Assembly (NCBI GenBank): GCA_964369775.1
Contig: CAYJHQ010000010.1
Location: 12,063-76,062 of the forward strand
Direction: 5' to 3'
From: CAUPWF01 sp964369775
GTDB taxonomy: Bacteria > Bacillota > Clostridia > Lachnospirales > Lachnospiraceae
Length of the DNA stretch: 64,000 bases
Shown: one piece after another, positions 36,609-44,338 of the stretch
How the letters are laid out: each line of letters opens with the position of its first letter
Position numbering within the stretch: position 1 is the first letter of the stretch
Made by a program: the position numbers and the translations under genes
Notes under the pieces: generated by a model
The model's input: only the letters and a program-made list of their open reading frames with translations
The model's database searches: none
What the model was told of the DNA's origin: nothing

Positions 36609-37205
36609 CTATACAGGAACAAAATCGGCTGCGCCATGCTTACAAAGTGGACAAACGTAGTCACTTGGTAGTGTATCGCCTTCATAAATATAATTACAAA
36701 TGGTACAGCGGTAACCCTTCTTTGCTGAAGTGGTAGGTTTTGGCTTTACATTTGCTTGATAGTAATTGTAAGTGATAGGCTCATCGTCGCTTAAGACGGC
36801 ACCATCCGCAACTTCAACGATGAATAGGGTATGTGTACCTAAATCCAAAGTATCTAGTACTTGACAGACTAGATAGCCTAGGGTGCAAGTATCGATATAC
36901 GGGATACCATCTACTGTTTTATAGTCAATATTAGAGAACTTATCTACATCACGACCTGATTGAAAGCCAAAATGTTTGAAGGTATCCATAGTTGCTTTTG
37001 TAGAGAGCGGTGATACGACAAGTTTTCCTGCCTTCTTAACAAGTTCATCGGTATAGTTTCGCTTGCTGATTGAGATTGCAAGACGGTTTGGGGTCTCTGC
37101 AACCTGAGCAACAGTATTGATAATACAACCGTTCATTTTTTCTCCTAATGTAACAGAGGCTAAATATAAACCGTAAGTTATTTTAAACATTGCTTTTTGA
37201 TCCAT
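36609..37205 (-). CDS. Flavin reductase-like domain fused to rubredoxin (high-molecular-weight rubredoxin)
   Basis: 198 residues. Residues 1-150 are a flavin reductase (FMN-binding split barrel) domain (CIINTVAQVAETPNRLAIS; GRDVDKFSNIDYK). The C-terminal 40 are a complete rubredoxin with YRCTICNYIYEG and DYVCPLCKHGAADF, giving a single iron site. Such fusions (Hrb type) pass electrons from NAD(P)H-dependent flavin proteins to oxygen or peroxide reductases in anaerobes. It fits with the reverse rubrerythrin and PerR at 61-62 kb, although they are far apart. Confidence 0.92.
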   Translation of the reverse strand: MDQKAMFKITYGLYLASVTLGEKMNGCIINTVAQVAETPNRLAISISKRNYTDELVKKAGKLVVSPLSTKATMDTFKHFGFQSGRDVDKFSNIDYKTVDGIPYIDTCTLGYLVCQVLDTLDLGTHTLFIVEVADGAVLSDDEPITYNYYQANVKPKPTTSAKKGYRCTICNYIYEGDTLPSDYVCPLCKHGAADFVPV

Positions 37206-37369
37206 ATAGATTCCATCCTTTCTGAAATTATAATTAAAGTTAAGTCTATTTTAACAGATTACACTAAAAAATATAAGTGAATCAAAAAAATAAGTTATAA
37301 ATTTAAAAGAAAGGACATAAATCTGTAAAAGGTATAATGTATAAAATTGCGTACAATACAGCGACAAAC

Positions 37370-37397
37370 TTGACAAAGCACTTCAATGTGCTAACAT
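37370..37397 (+). promoter_or_regulatory. Promoter for the glycine riboswitch
   Basis: TTGACA at 37370 and TAACAT at 37392 with 16-base spacing, about 25 bases upstream of the first aptamer. Confidence 0.6.
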
Positions 37398-37420
37398 GGT
37401 ACAGTAATGTGCTATATGAA

Positions 37421-37592
37421 GTTGGCAGGAAATTGATTTATAATCATCCGAAGGAGTAACACTCTCAGGTGTCTTTTGTAAAAAAGATAGCGACTGTCAA
37501 TGGATGGCGTTCCGGAGAAGCTCTACCTTGAGTAGAGGGCCGAAGGTGCAACAGTGAGTATCACTGAATCTCTCAGGCAAAAGGACGGAATT
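37421..37592 (+). ncRNA. Tandem glycine riboswitch
   Basis: Two aptamers follow each other. The first shows CCGAAGGAGTAA, CTCTCAGG and a closing GCGACTGTC (about 37421-37500). The second shows CGTTCCGGAGAAG, GCCGAAGGTGCAA, CTCTCAGGCAAAAGGAC (about 37507-37592). These are the conserved cores of the Gly riboswitch. The second aptamer ends about 50 bases before the symporter start. It controls an AGCS family alanine/glycine transporter, so glycine binding is expected to change its expression. Whether it turns expression on or off is not resolved. Confidence 0.95.
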
Positions 37593-37644
37593 TATACCAT
37601 TTTTTATAGCGCAATCATACTATACTTTTTTGGAGGACAGATTA

Positions 37645-39147
37645 ATGACGGAAATGATTGCAGAAGTTAACAGTAAGGTTAACAGTTTGGTGTGGGGAGT
37701 CCCTGCATTGGTATTATTGATTGGTACAGGAGTGGTGATGACGATTCTTACGAAAGGATTTCAGTTTACACACTTTGGTCATGCTATGAAAGAGACGGTA
37801 GGAAGCCTTTTTAAGAAAAAAGACATTCTAAAGAGTAAAGATAAAGATTCAATTTCCCAATTCCAAGCGCTTTGTACAGCATTGTCAGCAACAATTGGAA
37901 CGGGTAATATAGCGGGTATAGCTTTTGCCATTACAATGGGTGGACCAGGTGCAATTTTTTGGATGTGGGTTGCAGCAGTATTTGGAATGATGACAAATTA
38001 TTCAGAGAACGTATTAGGAATTTTTTATAGAAGAAAAAATGAAAAAAACGAGTGGTGCGGTGGTGCAATGTACTACTTAGAACACGGGTTAGGTAGTAAA
38101 AAAGGATTTAAAGGGATTGCAAAAGTGCTAGCAGTATTATTTTCACTATTTGCAATGTGTGCTTCTTTTGGAATTGGTAACCTCGGGCAAGTTGCCTCGA
38201 TAAGAGAAAGCGTGTTGAGTATTTATACACTATCAGGAAATGCAACGACGGATGCACTAATTTTAGGTGTGGCATTGGCATTGGCAGTATCTTTGGTTAT
38301 CTTAGGTGGATTAAAGCGTATTGCAAGTGCAAATGAAAAAATTGTGCCATTTATGGCAGGGTTTTATATTCTTGGAGCATTAATTATTGTTATAATGAAT
38401 GCAGATATGATAATTCCAGCTTTTGAAGCGATTTTCAAGAATGCATTTAGTTTCCATGCAGCTGCAGGAGGAATGGGTGGTGCCGTGATTATGCAGGCTA
38501 TTACATGGGGATTTAAGCGAGGCGTATTCTCAAATGAAGCCGGACTTGGTTCGTCGGTAATGGTTCACTCAGCATCAAATGTAAAAGAGCCAGTAGTACA
38601 AGGTCTTTGGGGAATCTTTGAAGTGTTTTTTGATACGATGTTAGTCTGCACACTTACAGCACTTGTAATATTAACGACAGGTATTGTTGATCTAGAAACA
38701 GGTGCATCTCTTAGTGGAGCATCTCAGCTAGGTCTTGCAACAGAAGCATTTGCAAAGAGTTTTGGAACAGCAGGGGGGATTTTCATTGCAATAGCTGTAA
38801 CATTGTTTGCATTCTCTACAGTATTAGGGTGGAGTTATTACGGGACAAAAGCGTGTGAATACATATTTGGAACAAAATCAGTTACAGTATATAAGCTGAT
38901 TTTCGTAGTAATTGTAGTGGCAGGATGTACATTAGATGCATCACTAGCAATTGATTTATCAGATACGTTCAATGGGTTAATGGCAATACCGAACCTGATT
39001 GGTGTACTATCGCTTTCAGGAATTGTATTAAAGATTACAAAGAATTATAGCGATAGGATATTTAAGAAAAAGAAAGGTATTACTCCAATGTTATCAGCTG
39101 TTCCAGAGATTCAAAGAATGCAGCAAAGAGCATTGGAAGATCAATAG
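37645..39147 (+). CDS. Sodium:alanine/glycine symporter (AGCS family)
   Basis: About 500 residues. The ATG at 37645 has GGAGGAC upstream; a TTG 15 bases earlier is less likely. AGCS patterns are ALSATIGTGNIAGIAFAI, GGPGAIFWMWVAA, YSENVLGIFYR, GFKRGVFSNEAGLGSS and LFAFSTVLGWSYYG. It carries sodium with glycine or alanine. It lies under a tandem glycine riboswitch, which supports glycine as the physiological substrate. A strong terminator follows. Confidence 0.96.
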   Translation: MTEMIAEVNSKVNSLVWGVPALVLLIGTGVVMTILTKGFQFTHFGHAMKETVGSLFKKKDILKSKDKDSISQFQALCTALSATIGTGNIAGIAFAITMGGPGAIFWMWVAAVFGMMTNYSENVLGIFYRRKNEKNEWCGGAMYYLEHGLGSKKGFKGIAKVLAVLFSLFAMCASFGIGNLGQVASIRESVLSIYTLSGNATTDALILGVALALAVSLVILGGLKRIASANEKIVPFMAGFYILGALIIVIMNADMIIPAFEAIFKNAFSFHAAAGGMGGAVIMQAITWGFKRGVFSNEAGLGSSVMVHSASNVKEPVVQGLWGIFEVFFDTMLVCTLTALVILTTGIVDLETGASLSGASQLGLATEAFAKSFGTAGGIFIAIAVTLFAFSTVLGWSYYGTKACEYIFGTKSVTVYKLIFVVIVVAGCTLDASLAIDLSDTFNGLMAIPNLIGVLSLSGIVLKITKNYSDRIFKKKKGITPMLSAVPEIQRMQQRALEDQ

Positions 39148-39167
39148 GATTAAATAGACAAATTAAT

Positions 39168-39220
39168 ACTCCTTGGTATTCATCAGTTATGTATGACGAT
39201 GAGTACCAAGGAGTTGTTTT
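39168..39220 (+). terminator. Terminator after the AGCS symporter gene
   Basis: ACTCCTTGGTATTCATC pairs with GATGAGTACCAAGGAGT (one G:U) across a 13-base loop, followed by TGTTTT. Confidence 0.9.
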
Positions 39221-39316
39221 ATGTGCGATTAATATAACACACAAGGTACTAAGCGCATGAATCAGTTGCGCAACAAGAGGATACTATATTATAATCAATA
39301 ATACGGAGGGAAAGAG

Positions 39317-40414
39317 ATGTTTAATTTTAAGAATTTTGAAGGAAAACAAAAAAAAGTGGTGCTCCTAATATTTGGGTTGATTATAGCAATCTATGTGGTG
39401 ATTACAAGTGTGTTTGGGGCTATTTTGTATAATAATAAGATAGAGGCAGGAGAAAAGCATGCAGAACGAGTGGATCCCACAATTACTTCGGCTACTTACC
39501 CAGAGGGGGAATACACAGAAGTGGAGATTGGGATGTATGTGGAATCTATAAGAAATGTTTCAATCGCAGATTCTAGCTTTGAGGCCGTATTCTACTTATG
39601 GTTTACGTGGGAAGGAGATTCGGACTTCAGTCCTGGAGAGAGCTTTCAAATCGTCGGTGGGCAGATTGAAGAAAAAGAGGTGGTAAGCGAGCACTATGAA
39701 GATGAGGGCACAAATTATCAACGGTATAAAGTAACTGCAGTTGTGGATAAGTATTATGATTTAACTCGTTTTTCATTAGAAAATCATATGATGAACATCT
39801 ATATTGAAGATACAACTCGAGATGGTGCGAAACTGCGATATGTAAGTGATACAGAAGAAACGAATATTAGTTCAAGGGTTCAGATACCAGGGTTCGAGGT
39901 TTATGATGGGATATACAGTACGGTAAAGCCGCACTCGTATAAATCTACATATTCATCACCGAATGCAGAGGGTGCTGAGGAGAGAGTATTTTCACAATAT
40001 GTGATAGGAATTCCGATTGTACGTGAAGACTTTGGGTTTTTCCTTCGGATTGTTGTACCGTATTTCTTATCAGTATTATTAGGGTTGTTTTCACTTTTTT
40101 CGCATAAAACAGATGCGGATTCATTGGGGCTTTCAGGGGCGTCTTTCTTTGGTGTTGTGGCAAATGCATATGTGGTATCAGCACTAGTGCCACCAAATGG
40201 AGGCGGATTTGGAATGACAGATATGATTAATGCAGTATCGTTAATGACAGTCATCTTGATTGTAGCAATGTCTCTTTATTCGCTGAATAAGCGTAATCAT
40301 GAAGAAGAAGGGGAAAAATCTGGATATTTAAGGAGTATAGATTTAGCAGCATTTTTTGCAATAGCAATAGGGTACATATTGTTTAGTACCATTATACCAA
40401 TCTGTGCAATATAA
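39317..40414 (+). CDS. Pentameric ligand-gated ion channel (Cys-loop receptor superfamily) homologue
   Basis: 365 residues with an N-terminal signal or anchor (about 14-38), a beta-rich extracellular domain (40-235) and four C-terminal membrane segments (241-261, 270-291, 300-323, 341-365). VEIGMYV (69-75) and LWFTWEGD (94-101) match the first strands of GLIC-like domains. DLTRFSLENHMMNIYIED (148-165) sits at the Cys-loop place (GLIC: DFRRYPFDSQTLHIYLI), without Cys. Pro248 in the first helix and the LVPP...MTDMINAV link between helices 2 and 3 match the family, and the loop before the last helix is short, as in prokaryotic channels. I infer a cation or anion channel gated by an extracellular ligand. 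It lies after the glycine transporter but behind its terminator. Confidence 0.7.
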   Translation: MFNFKNFEGKQKKVVLLIFGLIIAIYVVITSVFGAILYNNKIEAGEKHAERVDPTITSATYPEGEYTEVEIGMYVESIRNVSIADSSFEAVFYLWFTWEGDSDFSPGESFQIVGGQIEEKEVVSEHYEDEGTNYQRYKVTAVVDKYYDLTRFSLENHMMNIYIEDTTRDGAKLRYVSDTEETNISSRVQIPGFEVYDGIYSTVKPHSYKSTYSSPNAEGAEERVFSQYVIGIPIVREDFGFFLRIVVPYFLSVLLGLFSLFSHKTDADSLGLSGASFFGVVANAYVVSALVPPNGGGFGMTDMINAVSLMTVILIVAMSLYSLNKRNHEEEGEKSGYLRSIDLAAFFAIAIGYILFSTIIPICAI

Positions 40415-40441
40415 TGGTTGGTTAGAAAGTAAGGAGATTAG

Positions 40442-41902
40442 ATGGTAAATAATAAAAATAAATTTCGTTGTTTTGCTTTATCGGAAGAGATTATAGAGTC
40501 ACTAGATATTCTAGAGATGGTGAATCCAACAGAGATTCAAAAACAGGTAATACCGCATATTTTAGAAGGGAAAAGTGTGATAGCAAAATCTCAAACAGGT
40601 AGTGGGAAAACAGCGGCATTTGGAATTCCACTATGTGAAGGTATAAATTGGGATGAAAGGTTGCCACAGGTGCTCGTATTAGAGCCTACTAGAGAATTAA
40701 CAGTTCAAGTAAAGCAAGAGTTATTTTTTATTGGGCGTGCAAAGCGAATAAAGGTAGCAGATATATTTGGTGGATTCCCTATTGATAAACAGATTCAGAC
40801 ACTAAAGCAAAGGACTCATATAGTGGTAGGAACACCTGGAAGAACATTAGATCACTTGAGAAGAGAGAGTCTAAAGTTAGAGAAGGTGAAACATCTAGTT
40901 ATCGATGAGGCAGATTTAATGTTAGATATGGGCTTTTATCAAGAAGTAAAAGAAATTATTGAGAGATTGCCAAAAGAAGTAGGTATTTATCTTTTTTCGG
41001 CGACTATGAATGAGAAGGTAAAAGAACTCACGAATGAGATGGACTGTGAAGCTGTTCAGATAGAGTTGGAATCGGATTTACATATAGGTGATAGCATTCA
41101 GCAAAAGCTCTATAAAGTAGAGCAAGAACAAAAGTATGAGGTTTTTGTACGTTTATTAATGAAAGAAAATCCAGATAAGGCCATGATATTTTGCGGAACG
41201 CGAGAAATGGTGGAAGTGTTAGGAAGAAAATTACAAAGAGAAGGAATTAGATGTGGGATTTTGCATGGAGAAATCGAGCAAAGAGCAAGGATTCGAGCAA
41301 TAGAAGGATTTAAAAAGAGTCAATTTCGCTTTTTGATTACCACAGATATATCAGCGCGAGGGGTAGATGTGGATTCCCTTAGCCATGTAATAAATTATGA
41401 TTTCCCGACTGGGAGAGAGACGTATGTTCATAGAATTGGAAGAACGGGGCGTAATGGAGCAAAGGGAAGTGCAGTTAGTTTGATAACCGTCGAAGATGAG
41501 AAAATGCTTGGAATGGTAGAAGAGCATATGCAATTGAAACTTCCAATCTTGTCAGAACCAACAATAGAGGATTGTGAAAAGAATATATTTTACAAAAAGC
41601 AAAAAACGGTTACGAAGAGGAAAAAAACAAAAGAAGAAAAGTTTGGAAATTCAGTTACAAAGTTAACTATAGGAGGTGGGAAAAAATCCAAGATGAGGGC
41701 TGTCGATATTGTGGGAGCTATTAGTAATATACCAACAATCAATAGTGACGACATCGGAATTATAGATGTGAGAGACAGTTTTACAAATATCGAAATTTTA
41801 AATGGAAAAGGGGATATTGTCTATGATGCTTTAAAAACCCATACAATCAAAGGAAAACTGAGGAAGGTTAAACGATTTGGAGGATATAAAGGAGTAAAAT
41901 AG
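40442..41902 (+). CDS. DEAD-box RNA helicase with C-terminal DbpA-type RNA-binding domain
   Basis: 486 residues. Helicase motifs: SQTGSGKTAAFGIP (I), PTRELTVQV (Ia), TPGRT (Ib), DEAD in VIDEADLML (II), FSATMN (III), ARGVDVD (V) and HRIGRTGRNG (VI). The end (VTKLTIGGGKKSKMRAVDIV; DIGIIDVRDSFTNIEIL) is a DbpA/YxiN RNA-binding domain, which in the family targets 23S rRNA hairpin 92 in ribosome assembly. It is paralogous in type to the helicase at 58922. Ribosome site AAGGAG. Confidence 0.93.
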   Translation: MVNNKNKFRCFALSEEIIESLDILEMVNPTEIQKQVIPHILEGKSVIAKSQTGSGKTAAFGIPLCEGINWDERLPQVLVLEPTRELTVQVKQELFFIGRAKRIKVADIFGGFPIDKQIQTLKQRTHIVVGTPGRTLDHLRRESLKLEKVKHLVIDEADLMLDMGFYQEVKEIIERLPKEVGIYLFSATMNEKVKELTNEMDCEAVQIELESDLHIGDSIQQKLYKVEQEQKYEVFVRLLMKENPDKAMIFCGTREMVEVLGRKLQREGIRCGILHGEIEQRARIRAIEGFKKSQFRFLITTDISARGVDVDSLSHVINYDFPTGRETYVHRIGRTGRNGAKGSAVSLITVEDEKMLGMVEEHMQLKLPILSEPTIEDCEKNIFYKKQKTVTKRKKTKEEKFGNSVTKLTIGGGKKSKMRAVDIVGAISNIPTINSDDIGIIDVRDSFTNIEILNGKGDIVYDALKTHTIKGKLRKVKRFGGYKGVK

Positions 41903-41943
41903 AAGTGTCTCACTACATTATGAGAGGGTGTAGTGAGACACTT
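41903..41943. terminator. Bidirectional terminator between helicase and EAL genes
   Basis: AAGTGTCTCACTACA and TGTAGTGAGACACTT form a perfect 15-bp stem with a TTTTATTTT tail on the plus strand. Confidence 0.92.
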
Positions 41944-41962
41944 TTATTTTACAGTAGAAAAC

Positions 41963-44176
41963 TTATTTATCGATATAATTTTGTTCAAACTCTTTTACTG
42001 GCATAGGTCTTGCAAAGTAAAAGCCTTGTACAGACTTACAGTTGATTTCTTTTAGAAAATCAACTTGATATTTTTCTTCAATACCTTCTGCAATAGTATT
42101 GATATCTAATTTATGTGCCAAAGACACAATACTTTCTACAACAAGGTCGCCGCGGTGATTTTCAATATCATCATCAGTATCAATGAAAAAGCTACGGTCA
42201 AGCTTTACGGTATCTACGTGGAAATTTTTTAACATACCAAGAGAAGAATAGCCAGAGCCGAAATCGTCAATGGATACGAGAAAACCTGCTTTGTGCAGTT
42301 GAACAATAATCTTTTTTAAATCACCTTCATTTTGAAGAATAGTACTCTCTGTCAGCTCTATTTCGATACAGCTCGGATTCACACGATAGGATGAGACAAT
42401 ATCTGTAATTTCTTGCACAAAGTTTAGATTGGCCAAGTGCAGACGAGAAAAGTTCACAGAGATAGGAAATTGCTCAAATCCACGTTTTTTCCAGTTGCAT
42501 AAAGTTTCACAAACATTTTGAAGCATGTATTTATCTAGTTCTACGATAAATCCATTCTGCTCAAATAGAGGGATAAACTCGCCAGGTGAGATGAAATTTC
42601 CGGATTCATCTTTCCAGCGAACAAGCGCCTCAGCACCTGCAATGATATTGTTGCTTAAATCAAACTTTGGCTGAAGAAAGAGTTTGAATTCTTTTGTTGC
42701 TAGTGCTTGGTGCATCTTATTTGCAATTGCGGTATCTTGTAGTACTTTTTCAGTAAAGGCTTTGTCATAGTTCCAAATGTTGCGAAGTGAATCTGTTTTT
42801 GCAAAAGAATGTGCAATATTTGTTTTTTCTATGATCGCATTTATGTCCGATTCACCAGGTTCTAAAAAATAGCGCCCGTATCGGAATGTGAATTGATGGT
42901 TTTGCATGTTTGGTAAAAGCTCCTTAAAAGCAGCTTCAAAGTGTTTAGATGATTCATCTAGGTGAGCAAATAGTTTACTTTCGGAAAATAGCATAAATGC
43001 ATCAGAAGACACCCTTGCCTGGATGAAAGAGGGATCGGTTACTGTTTTTCCGGTATCAGCTATTGCTTTTATTACTGAATTTCCATCTTCAAATCCAAAC
43101 ATTTCATTAATCGCTTTAAAATTAACAAGATCCATCTTCACCATGGTATAGGACAGGTTAGGATTCTTTTTTATCTCCGCTTCAACTAATTTTTTGAATT
43201 TTAATAAGTTTGGTATGCCAGTTAATTCATCGTAGTATGCAGTTTGTTCTAATTCCTTTGAAGCATTATTTTTAGAAATAATCACATATATAATTACTAC
43301 GAGAGAGAAAAGAATTATAACACCGCTAATAATAATCATGCGAGAAGAAATATTTTGAGCACTGTCAATGACACTATCCTCAGAAATTTCAAAAAATAAA
43401 ATCCAATTATTGGCGGAAATAGGGCGATATTCTCCTAGCTTTCTTTCGTTGTTAAGCGTGTAAGAAATACTTCCAGAGTTTCCAGATTGAAAATCAGCTA
43501 CTATACTTTCAAAAGTCACACCATCTTCAAATTCAGCATTTTTAAATGCATCAAAACTCAGAACAAATTCATTTGTAGTAAACAAGATATTGCTGTCTTG
43601 ATCTACAATTAAATTTAAACCTCTTTTATCGGTAAATGACATTAAAAGAGTATCAATATAATCGGTGCTGTATTCAACAGCAAGCACGCCATCAACGACA
43701 CCATCTACGTAAATCGGGACAGCTACTGTGATAACTTCGCCTTCCACAAATTCAGAAGAGTGTGGAGTAGAGGCATAAGGATCTCCATTCAAAGCGGTTT
43801 TGAAGAACTCAGTATGGGATACATCCACTAGTTCTTTTGTAGTTAAGAAAGCTAAGCCATCTGTATCAATTAATAATACAGATTGAAAACCAAGAGTTTC
43901 TTGCTTGTGTTGTGCATATTCTAAAATTTCGGATTCGTCAATACCTATGATAGACAATGATTCAGCTATATTTTCCAAATTTGCTATCATACTATCCAAT
44001 TGCTTATTAACAGAGAGTTGTTGTTGATCGGCCATATCTACTAAAGTAGTTTTTACAGAATTTTCTAATTCAAAATTAACAGTAGTGTAAAACGCTAGTG
44101 TGCTTGCAGCAATCAGTATAAAAAATAATAGACCAATCAATATAGAGACGATATAATTTTTGTTTTTAATATTCAT
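41963..44176 (-). CDS. Membrane sensor with degenerate GGDEF and intact EAL domain (second paralogue)
   Basis: 737 residues. It has a membrane segment (about 9-31), a dCache-like extracellular sensor (about 35-275), a second segment (about 280-300), a GGDEF domain with signature ARVSSDAFMLF in place of GGDEF, and an EAL domain with AEALVRWKDESG, IELTEST and IDDFGSGYSSLGML. It should degrade cyclic di-GMP. It shares full architecture with the protein at 22574, about 19 kb away, but the sensor sequences differ, so different ligands are likely. Confidence 0.92.
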   Translation of the reverse strand: MNIKNKNYIVSILIGLLFFILIAASTLAFYTTVNFELENSVKTTLVDMADQQQLSVNKQLDSMIANLENIAESLSIIGIDESEILEYAQHKQETLGFQSVLLIDTDGLAFLTTKELVDVSHTEFFKTALNGDPYASTPHSSEFVEGEVITVAVPIYVDGVVDGVLAVEYSTDYIDTLLMSFTDKRGLNLIVDQDSNILFTTNEFVLSFDAFKNAEFEDGVTFESIVADFQSGNSGSISYTLNNERKLGEYRPISANNWILFFEISEDSVIDSAQNISSRMIIISGVIILFSLVVIIYVIISKNNASKELEQTAYYDELTGIPNLLKFKKLVEAEIKKNPNLSYTMVKMDLVNFKAINEMFGFEDGNSVIKAIADTGKTVTDPSFIQARVSSDAFMLFSESKLFAHLDESSKHFEAAFKELLPNMQNHQFTFRYGRYFLEPGESDINAIIEKTNIAHSFAKTDSLRNIWNYDKAFTEKVLQDTAIANKMHQALATKEFKLFLQPKFDLSNNIIAGAEALVRWKDESGNFISPGEFIPLFEQNGFIVELDKYMLQNVCETLCNWKKRGFEQFPISVNFSRLHLANLNFVQEITDIVSSYRVNPSCIEIELTESTILQNEGDLKKIIVQLHKAGFLVSIDDFGSGYSSLGMLKNFHVDTVKLDRSFFIDTDDDIENHRGDLVVESIVSLAHKLDINTIAEGIEEKYQVDFLKEINCKSVQGFYFARPMPVKEFEQNYIDK

Positions 44177-44338
44177 TTTAATTTCCTCTTTACATTGTTG
44201 CTAGACAATAATGACTAACTATAATATAGCATAATATATCAATGAAAGCTATATTGAAATAAAAGCTGAGATGTAGTTTTACACTAGAAAAAGTGCTATA
44301 CTTATAGCTAGTAGATTTAGGCACGGAGGAAGGTAAAG

